Below are positions 1 to 8,219 of a stretch of DNA of 64,000 bases, one piece after another (positions within the stretch are counted from its first letter, which is position 1; each line of letters starts with the position of its first letter). Source of the DNA: Kineosporia corallincola (GTDB lineage: Bacteria > Actinomycetota > Actinomycetes > Actinomycetales > Kineosporiaceae); the NCBI RefSeq assembly GCF_018499875.1, contig NZ_JAHBAY010000002.1, positions 310,001 to 374,000 on the forward strand, given 5' to 3'. Below the pieces are notes generated by a model. It was not told the origin of the DNA. It saw nothing but the letters and a program-made list of their open reading frames with translations, and ran no database searches. Made by a program: the position numbers and the translations under genes.

Positions 1-1
1 G

Positions 2-1108
2 CTGCGGGTGACCGCCGAGCGGATGAAGAGCGTGCTGCGCGCCGGGGACGTGATCGGACGGCAGGGCGGCGACGAGTTCGTCGTCCTCATCGACCCTGTC
101 CCCAGCCCGGCCGAACTGATGGACATCGCCGAGCGCCTGGTCACCGCCGTCAGCGTGCCGATCATGACCGGGGCCGGCAAGGCCTCCGTCGGCGCCAGCG
201 TCGGCATCGCCCTGGCCCGCGACGGCGAGACCGACCCGGAGAAACTGCTCCAGGACGCCGACCTGGCCGCCTACCGGGCCAAGAGCAACGGCCGCGGGCG
301 CGCCGAGATCTTCGACGCCGCGCTGCGCACCGAGCTGGAGGCCCGGGCCAAGCTGGAGGCCGACATCCGGGCCGGCCTGGCCACCGACGAGTTCGAGCTG
401 CACTACCAGCCCGTGATGAGCGTGGCCACCGGCGAACTGCGCTCCTACGAGGCCCTGATCCGCTGGCGGCACCCCGAGCACGGGATGATCCCGCCGAACG
501 ACTTCATCCCCGCCGCCGAGGAGAGCCTGCTGATCTGCGAGATCGGCCGCTGGGTCCTCGATCACGCCACCCGGCAGCTGGCCGAGTGGACCCGCCAGGA
601 CCCGCACGGCCACGGCCACGTCACCATGGCCGTCAACATCTCCGCCCGGCACCTGGCGTCCACGTCGCTCGTCGACGAGGTGCGCCACGCCCTGGAGCAC
701 AGCGGCCTGGACGCCGCCCGCCTGGTGCTGGAGATCACCGAGACCGTGCTGCTCGACGAGCCCACCGCGGACGCGCACCTGCGCGACCTGCGCAACCTCG
801 GCGTCACCGTCAGTCTCGACGACTTCGGCACCGGCTACACCAGCATCGGCCAGCTCCAGAAACTCCAGGTCGACACCCTGAAGATCGACCAGTCCTTCCT
901 GCGCTCGGACGACCCCGCCACCCAGGCCCTGGTGCAGCTGATGATCACCGCGGCCCACGCCTTCAACCTCGACGTGGTCGCCGAGGGCGTGGAGACCCAG
1001 GAACAACTCGACCGGCTCGCCACCATCGGCTGTGAACTGGCCCAGGGCTACTACCTGGGACGCCCCCAACCCGCTGCCGACACCGGGGTCGTCGCCGGCA
1101 CCGTCTAG
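2..1108 (+). CDS. GGDEF-EAL cyclic-di-GMP protein, C-terminal part (5' end outside window)
   Basis: The reading frame is open at the left edge, so the N-terminus is missing. The visible part has the end of a GGDEF diguanylate cyclase domain (intact GGDEF, preceded at the expected 5-residue spacing by an RAGD I-site, RxxD, for product inhibition), then a full EAL phosphodiesterase domain. EAL hallmarks are all present: YEALIRW, ITET, DDFGTG, LKID, AEGVET and QGYYLG. Both activities are therefore possible on paper: synthesis of c-di-GMP from GTP, and its hydrolysis to pGpG. Sensor domains, if any, lie upstream. The gene ends inside a 13-bp triplicate repeat shared with the convergent DUF3500 gene. 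Confidence 0.93.
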   Translation: MRVTAERMKSVLRAGDVIGRQGGDEFVVLIDPVPSPAELMDIAERLVTAVSVPIMTGAGKASVGASVGIALARDGETDPEKLLQDADLAAYRAKSNGRGRAEIFDAALRTELEARAKLEADIRAGLATDEFELHYQPVMSVATGELRSYEALIRWRHPEHGMIPPNDFIPAAEESLLICEIGRWVLDHATRQLAEWTRQDPHGHGHVTMAVNISARHLASTSLVDEVRHALEHSGLDAARLVLEITETVLLDEPTADAHLRDLRNLGVTVSLDDFGTGYTSIGQLQKLQVDTLKIDQSFLRSDDPATQALVQLMITAAHAFNLDVVAEGVETQEQLDRLATIGCELAQGYYLGRPQPAADTGVVAGTV

Positions 1109-1137
1109 TGGGACCGTCTAGTGGGACCGTCTAGTGG
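1100..1137. repeat. 13-bp tandem repeat, three copies, carrying both convergent stop codons
   Basis: The unit ACCGTCTAGTGGG occurs at 1100-1112 and 1113-1125, and with its last base changed or missing at 1126-1137. Each copy contains CTAG, which gives TAG on either strand. The plus-strand GGDEF-EAL gene stops in the first copy and the minus-strand DUF3500 gene stops in the third. This looks like a small slippage duplication. Confidence 0.9.
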
Positions 1138-2057
1138 AACAGGGCCAGGTGACGCCCCAGCGCGTCGTCCCCGAAATCGTTCTCCGGGTCACGCCACACC
1201 GCGTGCACGTGGTTGGCCTCGCGCTGGGTCTGGTCCCACTCCGCCAGCAGCCCCGGCCCCTGGAGCCGGAAGTAGTGCGGGCGCCCCGGCGCCGTGCTGC
1301 CCGCCCAGGCGAAATGCACCGTGTCCAGCCGGTTCCCGGCGTACTTGGCGGCCTCCCGCCGGGCGACGGAGGCCGGCACCCGCTCCACGAACGTGCCCAG
1401 CAGCCGCCGCAGCACCTCCCGCTGCGCCCGCGCCAGCACGGCAAGGGCCGCCTGAGACGCGTCCGGCGAGCGCACCAGCTCCCCGGCCAGGTCCTCGCTC
1501 GCGCCCAGCGGCCGCAGCGACGGCCCGCCCAGCAACGGCGACGCCGCTGGGTCGGCGCCCAGGAAACTCGGCGTGCTCGCCGCCACCTGCCCGTCCAGCA
1601 CCAGGTGCTGCACCGACACGTGGTGCCCGCCGAACCGCCACGACCACGGCCCGTCCGGGCCCGGTTCGCCGAACACCCGCAGCCAGTACAGCTGCGGGTC
1701 ACGGCCGCGCTCGCGGCCCCAGTCGACCTCCCAGCCGTCGGCGCGGTCGAGCACGTTCTCCAGGCCGATGATCGTGCAGGCGGTGACGTAGCCGGCCTCG
1801 GACAGCCCGGCCGACAGCAGCCGCATCGCCAGGCCCTGCTGCCCGGGCCGCATCGCGGACAGCGGCAGGCCGCCGTGGTCGGTGGGCGTGTCGTACCAGC
1901 GGTGACGTTCTTCCTGCATCCGCTGCTGGGCCTGCCCGTCCGAGGGCCACGGGGTCAGCGCCCGCGCGCGCTGGGCGGGGTTCAGGCTGTCCAGCCAGTC
2001 GCGGGCGGCGGCGGTCATCCGCTCGGCGGTGTCTGCCGTGCCTCGGGTGTTCGGCAC
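1131..2057 (-). CDS. DUF3500 domain protein
   Basis: A 308-aa protein that reads as a DUF3500 member throughout. It opens with an AAARDWLDSLNPAQRARA-type helix, contains HRWYDTP, a central GLEN segment, GPWSWRFGGHHVS, and a C-terminal HFAWAG plus HVHAVWRDPENDFG stretch rich in His, Trp and acidic residues. The family has no established biochemical role; its conserved His and Asp residues suggest metal binding (inference). The GTG start at 2057 is only 3 nt after the stop of the upstream SRPBCC gene, so the two are probably one operon. An ATG at 2018 is an alternative start that still keeps the domain. No signal peptide is seen. Confidence 0.85.
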   Translation of the reverse strand: MPNTRGTADTAERMTAAARDWLDSLNPAQRARALTPWPSDGQAQQRMQEERHRWYDTPTDHGGLPLSAMRPGQQGLAMRLLSAGLSEAGYVTACTIIGLENVLDRADGWEVDWGRERGRDPQLYWLRVFGEPGPDGPWSWRFGGHHVSVQHLVLDGQVAASTPSFLGADPAASPLLGGPSLRPLGASEDLAGELVRSPDASQAALAVLARAQREVLRRLLGTFVERVPASVARREAAKYAGNRLDTVHFAWAGSTAPGRPHYFRLQGPGLLAEWDQTQREANHVHAVWRDPENDFGDDALGRHLALFH

Positions 2058-2060
2058 GGT

Positions 2061-2531
2061 TCAGTGCTTCTCGACGGTGCGGGCGAGGATGCCGAGGGTC
2101 GCCCGTAACCCGGCCTCGGGGATCACCGGGAAGTTCACCACCTCGCGGTACTCGGGCCGGATCCGGCTCCAGTCGTAGTAGGAGGTGACGAGCGTGCCCT
2201 CGTGGTTCGGGGTGAGTGTGTAGCCCCACAGGTGCTGGATGGGCGGCTGGACGATGCCGGAGATCATCCACTCGATGGCGGCGTCCTGCTCGAAGGCGGT
2301 GATGATCACCGTGACGTCGTACCTGCCCAGCGGCATGTCGTTGAGGGACTCGCGGTCCATGTGGACGACGAAGCGGTCGCCCACCCCGCCCACCGGCTCG
2401 CCCTCGGCCGACTGGAGCATGCCCGACGAGTCGATCCGCACGTGCCCCTGCGGGTCGGTCAGGACGGCGAACACCTCCGCCGGCGTCGCCGCGATCTGCC
2501 GGCCGACCTCGAAACGCTCCGTCGTCGTCAT
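2061..2531 (-). CDS. SRPBCC / polyketide cyclase-type lipid-transfer fold protein
   Basis: A 156-aa protein starting at ATG 2531. It has the START/SRPBCC pattern: an N-terminal IAATPAEVFAVLTDP helix-entry motif, alternating beta strands, and a long C-terminal amphipathic helix after EAGLRATLGILARTV. Such proteins bind hydrophobic ligands in a helix-grip pocket; the ligand here is unknown. It lies directly upstream of the DUF3500 gene (3-nt gap), and is divergent from the GNAT gene at 2670. The frame stays open further upstream, but those residues do not match the fold. Confidence 0.8.
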   Translation of the reverse strand: MTTTERFEVGRQIAATPAEVFAVLTDPQGHVRIDSSGMLQSAEGEPVGGVGDRFVVHMDRESLNDMPLGRYDVTVIITAFEQDAAIEWMISGIVQPPIQHLWGYTLTPNHEGTLVTSYYDWSRIRPEYREVVNFPVIPEAGLRATLGILARTVEKH

Positions 2532-2669
2532 GTCACCAGCCTGGCACCCGGCCCGGTCACGGGCCAGAGCGCCGCTGCCGGTGATCGGCCGATGCCCCAT
2601 GGTGGACGACGAAAGCCCTTTTCCCGGCCCAGGCCTCGGGCACCACACCCGGATGAGACGGTGGCCGTC

Positions 2670-3140
2670 ATGACCGGGACCATCCTGCGCCGGGCCCGCC
2701 CCGGCGACCACGACGCCGTCATCGACCTGCACCTCACCGCGCTGCGTGCCGCCGGGGCCGACGCCGGTCCGGGCCCCTGGGACGACGACCTGCGCGACGT
2801 GCTCACCCACTACGCCGAGTTCCTCGTCCTCACCGGACTCCCGCCCGGCGAGACCCTGATCGCGATGGGCGCCCTGCGCCGCGTCGACGCGATCACCGGT
2901 GAGATCAAGCGCATGCGCACGCTTCCGTCCCACCAGGGCCGCGGGCACGGCCGCACGATCCTCACCGCCCTGGAACAGCGAGCGCGCACGCTCGGGATGC
3001 GGCGACTGATCCTGGACACCACCGCACGGCAGACGGCCGCCGTCGCCCTCTACACCGGTGCCGGATACCGCCCGTTCACGACCACTGTCGTCGCCGGGCT
3101 ATCATCGGTAGTTTTCGAGAAACCCATATCCCCTCAATAA
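2670..3140 (+). CDS. GNAT family N-acetyltransferase
   Basis: A 156-aa protein beginning MTGTILRRARPGD. The acetyl-CoA pyrophosphate-binding loop is seen as QGRGHG (about residues 89-94), followed by the long motif-A helix and the C-terminal ALYTGAGYRPF motif typical of GNAT proteins. It should transfer an acetyl group from acetyl-CoA to an amine, but the substrate cannot be read from the sequence. The start is the ATG at 2670, because upstream codons are antisense to the SRPBCC gene. It stands alone and ends shortly before the coiled-coil gene. Confidence 0.85.
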   Translation: MTGTILRRARPGDHDAVIDLHLTALRAAGADAGPGPWDDDLRDVLTHYAEFLVLTGLPPGETLIAMGALRRVDAITGEIKRMRTLPSHQGRGHGRTILTALEQRARTLGMRRLILDTTARQTAAVALYTGAGYRPFTTTVVAGLSSVVFEKPISPQ

Positions 3141-3222
3141 CTTTCGCCGAACTGCACTCCTACTGCCCCGCCTTCCCGTACGGGGCCACGGGCCCCTCCA
3201 TGATCGATCTAGGCTCACCGGC

Positions 3223-3789
3223 ATGGCCGCAGGCATGAGCGACATGGCACGAAGAATCGGTACCCTGGAGGACACGTTGGAGATCACCAAGAGCCCCCCT
3301 CACGATCGGCTTTCCCGCATGGATCACCGCATCGACAACACGGTGAAACTCTTCGAGGCCCACCGCGACGACATGAAAGACCTTCAGCGCTCGGTCTTCA
3401 CGATCGAGAAGCGCACCCTCCTGCTCGAGCGCAACGTCGACCGGATCCGGATCGACGTCGAGGGCATGCGTCGCGACAACGCCTCGATGCACGAAGACAT
3501 CACCGATATCATCAAGCGCCTCGACCGTCACGACGCCAGGTTCGACCAGCAGGACAAGCGCTTTGACACCCTGGAACAGCGCTTCGACACCCTGGAACAG
3601 CGCTTCGACACCCTCGAGCAACGCTTCGACACCCTGGAACAGCGCGTTGACACGCTGTCGGCCGAGGTCACCTCGATACGCCTCACCCAGGACAAGATGC
3701 TGGCCAACCAGGAAGCCCTCGCGGTCATGGTGAGAAGCACCCAGGACAACATCAGCGCCATCATGAAACACATCATCAAGAACAACTGA
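3223..3789 (+). CDS. Coiled-coil protein with tandem RFDTLEQ heptads
   Basis: A 188-aa hydrophilic protein with no signal peptide or membrane segment. From about residue 30 to the end it is predicted alpha-helical coiled coil. The centre has four near-identical heptads RFDTLEQ (residues about 113-140) followed by RVDTLSAEV. The gene uses more A/T than its neighbours, and the protein ends in IIKNN. The closest general resemblance is to Apolipoprotein/t-SNARE-like bacterial coiled coils; no function can be named. In-frame ATGs occur at 3223 and 3235 and the choice is uncertain. A strong hairpin follows the stop codon. Confidence 0.75.
   Translation: MAAGMSDMARRIGTLEDTLEITKSPPHDRLSRMDHRIDNTVKLFEAHRDDMKDLQRSVFTIEKRTLLLERNVDRIRIDVEGMRRDNASMHEDITDIIKRLDRHDARFDQQDKRFDTLEQRFDTLEQRFDTLEQRFDTLEQRVDTLSAEVTSIRLTQDKMLANQEALAVMVRSTQDNISAIMKHIIKNN
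3559..3642 (+). repeat. 21-nt in-frame tandem repeat, four copies
   Basis: Four copies of a 21-nt unit beginning CGCTTCGACACCCTGGA lie at 3559, 3580, 3601 and 3622, with a degraded fifth copy at 3643. The period is exactly one heptad, so expansion or contraction preserves the coiled-coil register. Only a few synonymous changes separate the copies, which suggests recent duplication. Confidence 0.92.
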
Positions 3790-3802
3790 CGGAGCAGATG
3801 AC

Positions 3803-3828
3803 GGGCCGCCCGAGCGCCAGGGCGGCCC
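3803..3828 (+). terminator. Hairpin terminator after the coiled-coil gene
   Basis: A perfect 9-bp stem (GGGCCGCCC at 3803 with GGGCGGCCC at 3820) and an 8-nt loop start 14 nt after the stop codon. There is no T-run, as is usual for GC-rich actinomycetes. Confidence 0.65.
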
Positions 3829-3842
3829 CTCCGCCCGTCCGC

Positions 3843-3890
<48 letters not shown>

Positions 3891-3931
3891 GGTCAGCGGC
3901 ACCTGCCCCAGGCCGGCACCAGATCCCGTCC

Positions 3932-4795
3932 GTGGAGACCCCACCCGTGCCCGACCGACCCAGCCTGCTGCTCGTCACCGACCTGACCTACCCCGCGCGC
4001 GGGCGCCGCTACGGCGACGAAGACGTCCGTCTGGCCGCACAGTTGCGCACCGACTTCGACGTGGCGCTGTGCCACCCCCTCGACGCCCGCGCTCTGATGG
4101 ACGGTTTCGACCTGGTGCTCGTGCGCAACAGCGGCCCGGTCATTCACCACCAGCACGAGTTCGAGGCCTTCGCCGGCCACGCCCGCCGCACCGGCGCCCG
4201 GGTGTTCACCCAGCTCACCGGCCGCGCCGACATGGCCGGCAAGCAGTACCTCGTCGACCTCGGCCGCGCCGGGCACCCGGTGATCCCCACCGTCGACGAC
4301 CCGGCCCACCTCGGCGACCTGCCGCCCGCCGAGGAGTACGTGGTCAAGCCCAAGCTCGGCGCCGACTCCATCGGGCTGCGCGTCGTGCCGCGTCACGAGC
4401 TCACCGGCACCGCGGCCCCGGACCGGAGCCTGCTGGTGCAGCCGCGCATCCGGTTCCGCTACGAGGTCTCGTTCTACTTCGTCGACCACGACTTCCAGTA
4501 CGCCCTGCACGCCCCCGACCCGCACCGGCGCTGGGACCTGGAGCCCTACCCGGCCACCGCGGACGACCTGGCCTTCGCCCAGCGGTTCATCGACTGGAAC
4601 ACGATCGAGCACGGCATCCAGCGTGTGGACGCCTGCCGCACCCCCGAGGGCGATCTCCTGCTCGTCGAGCTGGAAGACCTCAACCCCTACCTGTCGCTCG
4701 ACCGCCTCGACGAGAACACCCGCCAGGCGTTCGTCGTCAGCCTGCGCTCCGCCCTGCACCGCCTGCACGCCCGGCCGACGTCACCGCAGAACTGA
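3932..4795 (+). CDS. ATP-grasp-like protein of unknown substrate
   Basis: A 287-aa cytosolic protein (GTG start at 3932, alternative GTG at 3947). The order resembles glutathione-synthetase/RimK-like ATP-grasp proteins: an N-terminal Rossmann-like part (SLLLVTDLTYP), a middle region with GKQYLVDL, a lysine-containing strand YVVKPKLGADSIGLRV that fits the ATP-binding grasp loop, and a C-terminal acidic strand LVELEDLNPYLSL that would carry the Mg-binding E and N residues. Such enzymes ligate a carboxylate to an amine or thiol; the substrate cannot be inferred. The last 59 nt overlap the 3' end of the convergent TOPRIM gene. Confidence 0.6.
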   Translation: METPPVPDRPSLLLVTDLTYPARGRRYGDEDVRLAAQLRTDFDVALCHPLDARALMDGFDLVLVRNSGPVIHHQHEFEAFAGHARRTGARVFTQLTGRADMAGKQYLVDLGRAGHPVIPTVDDPAHLGDLPPAEEYVVKPKLGADSIGLRVVPRHELTGTAAPDRSLLVQPRIRFRYEVSFYFVDHDFQYALHAPDPHRRWDLEPYPATADDLAFAQRFIDWNTIEHGIQRVDACRTPEGDLLLVELEDLNPYLSLDRLDENTRQAFVVSLRSALHRLHARPTSPQN

Positions 4796-5411
4796 GGACG
4801 GCGACCAGGCAGGCCGGCTCGTCCCCGCTCGCCAGCGCCTGCACCAGACGCGGCGGGTACTGGATCTTGCGGCCCGACCGGGTACCGAGAAACCGGTGCA
4901 GCTGCGCCTCCACCGGCTCACCCCGGTGGTCCGGCTGCTGGGCGAACGCCTCGAACCGCGCCGCCTCACCCTCCGCCGCGACCACGTCCAGCACCGCGCC
5001 GGCGCCCAGGGCCCGGATCAGCTCGTCCTCCAGATCGCTGACGCAGGCATGAAATCCGGCGGCGGCCAGGCCGGCGCGTGCCGCGTCGTCCTCCAACAGG
5101 TTCTGCCGCGACCCGAGGTACCGCGGGAACCACCCGGCCCGCTCCAGACCTCTTCGCACATAACCGATCTCGGCCTCGTCGTAGAGGCCCACCAGCGGCA
5201 GGCCCGCGCCCTGCGGCCCGAGCAGCCCGACGAACCGGGCGATCCCCGACGCCCCGCCCATCGAGATCACCACGATCCGCAGCGCCGTCAGGTCAACACC
5301 CCGCCGCCGGGCCAGGGCCTCCACCGCACCCCGGTCGCTCTCCCCCTCGACCAGCACCACCACGGCCGCGTCGCACGCCTGGGCGTGGGCCAGAGCCGCC
5401 TCGGGAGTCAC
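4737..5411 (-). CDS. Stand-alone TOPRIM domain protein
   Basis: A 224-aa protein (GTG start) with the TOPRIM signature: VLVEGESDRGAVEALA at residues about 18-33 provides the conserved glutamate, and VSDLEDELI provides the DxD/E-type metal motif. TOPRIM domains occur in topoisomerases, primases, OLD-family nucleases and RNase M5. Here no ATPase or other partner is present in the chain. It may be a nuclease or nucleotidyl-transfer enzyme (family inference). The 3' end overlaps the ATP-grasp gene, so the two transcripts are antisense there. It is separated from the 7-gene operon by that operon's terminator. Confidence 0.75.
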   Translation of the reverse strand: MTPEAALAHAQACDAAVVVLVEGESDRGAVEALARRRGVDLTALRIVVISMGGASGIARFVGLLGPQGAGLPLVGLYDEAEIGYVRRGLERAGWFPRYLGSRQNLLEDDAARAGLAAAGFHACVSDLEDELIRALGAGAVLDVVAAEGEAARFEAFAQQPDHRGEPVEAQLHRFLGTRSGRKIQYPPRLVQALASGDEPACLVAVLSSAVTSAGRAGGAGRSAG

Positions 5412-5486
5412 CGCCGCACGGTACCAAGCAGCGCGAGCGGGCCGGGACCGCCCGTCACGTCATTGAACGAGCATTGAACGAACTCA

Positions 5487-5511
5487 GGCCGAGCTCAGAA
5501 CGAGCTCGGCC
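5487..5511 (-). terminator. Terminator of the seven-gene heterocycle operon
   Basis: A perfect 10-bp stem (GGCCGAGCTC at 5487, GAGCTCGGCC at 5502) with a 5-nt loop lies about 14 nt past the stop codon of the last operon gene. It also insulates the TOPRIM gene downstream. Confidence 0.75.
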
Positions 5512-5524
5512 GGCCGGAACGGGC

Positions 5525-6094
5525 TCAGCCCGGCAGGTACGACCTGCGCCAGCCGCCCGGGGTGGCGGTGAACTCGGTGCGGCGGCTGGCGGTGGCCGGA
5601 TGGCTCTGCCAGAAGGTGAGGCGCCGGGGACGCACCAGGTACCCGGTCCAGCCGGGAGGCGCGGTGGACGGCACCGGGTTCTGCGACCAGGCCGACCAGG
5701 CCGCGACCCGTCCCGGCTCGTCCAGCTGCGCCAGCTCGTGGGTGTTGTGCCAGGCCAGCTGCCGCAGATAGGGCGAGCGGGCGCGGTAGGCGGCCTCGAT
5801 CTCCTCGGCCGCCGACACCTCCGCCACCCCCTGCACGCTCAGCTGCCGGGTGAAACCCGGCCACAGCAGCAGCAGGGCGACCGGCGGGTGGGCCGACAGG
5901 TGCCCGGCCTTGCGGGAGCCGGCGTCGGTGTGGAACCGCAGCCCTTCCGGCGAGAACCCGCTCAGCAGAACCGTCCGGACGTCGGGCAGCCCGCCGGCGT
6001 CCACCGTGGCCAGCTGCATCTGCGGGCGTTCCGGGTCGTCGTCGCGTGGGAGCCACCCGGACAGCAGCTCCCACGCCTCACCCTCGACGATCAC
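5525..6094 (-). CDS. Pyridoxamine 5'-phosphate oxidase-family flavoprotein
   Basis: A 189-aa protein with the split-barrel FMN-binding fold of the PdxH/PNPOx family: PQMQLATVDAGGLPDVRTVLLSGF near the N-terminus, GLRFHTDAGSRKAGHLSAHP for the FMN-phosphate region, and the PdxH-like end FWQSHPA...RRSYLPG. True PdxH residues are only partly kept, so the substrate may not be PNP/PMP. The GTG start overlaps the creatininase stop by 4 nt (GTGA), so it is translationally coupled as gene 7 of the operon. It may supply a reduced or oxidised flavin step for the pathway (inference). Confidence 0.8.
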   Translation of the reverse strand: MIVEGEAWELLSGWLPRDDDPERPQMQLATVDAGGLPDVRTVLLSGFSPEGLRFHTDAGSRKAGHLSAHPPVALLLLWPGFTRQLSVQGVAEVSAAEEIEAAYRARSPYLRQLAWHNTHELAQLDEPGRVAAWSAWSQNPVPSTAPPGWTGYLVRPRRLTFWQSHPATASRRTEFTATPGGWRRSYLPG

Positions 6095-6867
6095 GGGTGG
6101 AACGCCGCGATCTCGGTGAACGCCCCCACCGCCCGCTGCACGGACTCGGTGAACAGGGCCGCGCCGGCCTCGGCCGTGGCACCGGTCGGGTCACCGATCA
6201 CACCCGAGCCGAAGTCGTCGCTGGTCCACCCGAAACTCACCGGGTAGCCGTTGAAACCGATGTACTCCAGCCCGGCGATGTGCTCGGGCACGTTGCGCTC
6301 GCCCAGGCTCAGGTCGACCAGGTCCGGGCGCAGGTGCAGCACCAGGGACGTCTCCCCGAACCCCGCGTGGATGCCCAGGCCGAGCTCGTCCGGCTCGCCG
6401 TCCACGCCCCGGCCCGCCCGCTGCACCCCGGCCGGCATGCTGAACGTGGCCAGGCCGAACCGGCGCCGCAGCTCCCGCAGCGCCACGCCGAGCAGGGCGG
6501 TGTTGCCGCCGTGCCCGTTCACGAACACCACCGTGCGCGCGGGCGTGGTGGCGATCGAGCGGCCCAGGTCGATCAGTGTCGCCCACAGCGTCTCGGCCGA
6601 CAGCCACATCGTGCCGGGCGCCCAGGCGTGCTCGTCCGACTTCGTGTAGGTCAGCGTGGGCAGCAGCCACAGGTCCAGGCCCCGTGAACGTCCCTCCAGC
6701 ACCGCCGCCTCCGCCACCTTCCCGGCGATCAGCGCGTCCGTGGCCAGGGGCAGGTGCGCACCGTGGTGCTCGATCGCCCCGGTCGGCAGAACCATGATGG
6801 ACGACGAGGTCAGCGTGCTCGCCACCGCCGGACCGGACAGCTCCTCCAGCCGGTGGATGCCGCTCAC
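6091..6867 (-). CDS. Creatininase-family amidohydrolase
   Basis: A 258-aa protein with clear creatininase hallmarks: LPTGAIEHHGAHLPLATD (residues 27-44, containing metal ligands of the E-x-H...D type) and FVNGHGGNTALL. The family includes creatinine amidohydrolase, the F420/riboflavin-pathway FAPy deformylase ArfB, and MftE. The fold and metals are clear but the substrate is open; the operon's CodA-like enzyme suggests a cyclic amide or N-heterocycle. The GTG start at 6867 is chosen because the upstream stop overlaps it (GTGA) and the protein aligns from there; residues further upstream are antisense-like. Confidence 0.85.
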   Translation of the reverse strand: MSGIHRLEELSGPAVASTLTSSSIMVLPTGAIEHHGAHLPLATDALIAGKVAEAAVLEGRSRGLDLWLLPTLTYTKSDEHAWAPGTMWLSAETLWATLIDLGRSIATTPARTVVFVNGHGGNTALLGVALRELRRRFGLATFSMPAGVQRAGRGVDGEPDELGLGIHAGFGETSLVLHLRPDLVDLSLGERNVPEHIAGLEYIGFNGYPVSFGWTSDDFGSGVIGDPTGATAEAGAALFTESVQRAVGAFTEIAAFHP

Positions 6868-8219
6868 GCCTGCCTCCCCGTGCGCACCGTCAGCTCCTGC
6901 TGGAGCTTGCCCGGGTTCAGCAACCCCAGTGGGTCGGTGGTGCGGGCCAGCTCCGCCGTGCGCTCGGGCTGGTAGTCCACGTACCACTGGTGGCAGTTGT
7001 GGAACCCGACGCCGAGCTCGGTGAGCTTGTCGAATCCGTCGTACACCTCCTGCGCGCTGGAGTAGATCCCGGCCAGCATGCCGATCGGGCGGCCCTTCTG
7101 CGCCTCGATGTGCAGCATCCCGCCGACGTACACCCGCTCCACCTCGGCGATCCGGTCGACCAGCGCGTCACCGGCCACCTCGACGTGGAAATACCGGCCC
7201 GGGTGCGACTTCTGGAGCCACTCGATCGGGTGGTTGTACGAGATCCGGCTGATCTTCAGCATCGCCTGGGTGCCCTCCCGGACCAGCTCGACCCGGCCGC
7301 CGGCCTGCTCGACCAGGGCGGTCGCGGCCGGCAGCGAGGCCTCGTCGAGGATCGCCCGCAGGCTCGCCCGGCCGGCCGGGATGCCCTCGTCGGCCGGCAG
7401 CGCCGCCGCCAGCACCGGCGGGTCGGCCGACACCAGCCGCGGTGTGGGCTCCAGCTCGGCGAACGGCCGGATCACGCTCAGTGCCTGCTCGAACGTGTCG
7501 AAGCTGGCGAAGAACCCGCGCCACGGCTGCAACGGCTCCAGCGCGATCTTCGCCCGGGCGATGATCCCGGCCGTGCCGTAGTTGTGGATGTACGGCTCGG
7601 CGTCCGCGCCCTCCACGTGCACCAGGGTGCCCTCACCGTCGGCGTGCACCACGTCCAGGGCCAGCGCGAAGTCCTGGTGCAGCATGCCGTGCCGGATCGA
7701 GCCGGTGCCCCCGGAACCGCCCGAGAGGAAGCCCCCGATGCTGGAGTTCGCGGTCGAGGGGTACATCAGCACCTGCTGGCCGCGGGCGTTGGCCTCGTGC
7801 TCGATCTTGGCCATCGGCACCCCGGCCTCGACCACCACGTAGCCCTCGCCGAACTCCACGATCGCCCGGGCCCGCGTGGTGTCCAGCACCAGCCCGCCGC
7901 TCATCGGGATCGCCTGGCCGTAGTTGCCGGTGCCCTTGCCGCGCGGCGTCACCGGCACCCGGTGACGCACCGCCGCGGCCACGGTCGCGGCGATCAGCTC
8001 CGCGCTGGTCGGCCATGCCACCAGCTCGGCCCGGCCCAGCGGCAGCTGCTCCACGATGATCGGCGACAACCTGGCGCCGTCCACCGACGCCCGCTCCAGG
8101 GCGGCGGCGTCGGCACTGACGTTCTCCGCGCCGAGCAGGTCCCGCAGTTCGGCCGCGAGCGCCCGCACGTTCTCGTTCGTCACCGCCGCTGTCACCGCCG
8201 CCGTCACCTCGCCCGTCAC
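6864..8219 (-). CDS. FAD-linked (PCMH-type) oxidase
   Basis: A 451-aa protein of the GlcD/BBE-like FAD-binding family. The PCMH FAD domain is seen as VTPRGKGTGNYGQAI (about residues 91-105) and SSIGGFLSGGSGGTGSI, followed by a cap domain and the C-terminal LLNPGKL motif found in glycolate oxidase-like enzymes. It would oxidise a hydroxyl or amine carbon, passing electrons to O2 or an unknown carrier. No Fe-S partner is encoded nearby. The GTG start at 8219 overlaps the lipoprotein stop by 4 nt, so it is coupled to the importer genes. Confidence 0.85.
   Translation of the reverse strand: MTGEVTAAVTAAVTNENVRALAAELRDLLGAENVSADAAALERASVDGARLSPIIVEQLPLGRAELVAWPTSAELIAATVAAAVRHRVPVTPRGKGTGNYGQAIPMSGGLVLDTTRARAIVEFGEGYVVVEAGVPMAKIEHEANARGQQVLMYPSTANSSIGGFLSGGSGGTGSIRHGMLHQDFALALDVVHADGEGTLVHVEGADAEPYIHNYGTAGIIARAKIALEPLQPWRGFFASFDTFEQALSVIRPFAELEPTPRLVSADPPVLAAALPADEGIPAGRASLRAILDEASLPAATALVEQAGGRVELVREGTQAMLKISRISYNHPIEWLQKSHPGRYFHVEVAGDALVDRIAEVERVYVGGMLHIEAQKGRPIGMLAGIYSSAQEVYDGFDKLTELGVGFHNCHQWYVDYQPERTAELARTTDPLGLLNPGKLQQELTVRTGRQA

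Noticed and set aside
2600-2614. 14-mer GGTGGACGACGAAA shared with about 53859
   Set aside because: Both are upstream of genes, but flanks differ and chance matches of this length are expected in GC-rich DNA of this size.
3182-3196. GGGGCC/GGCCCC hairpin after the GNAT gene as a terminator
   Set aside because: Only 6 bp with a 3-nt loop and it may overlap the promoter of the coiled-coil gene.
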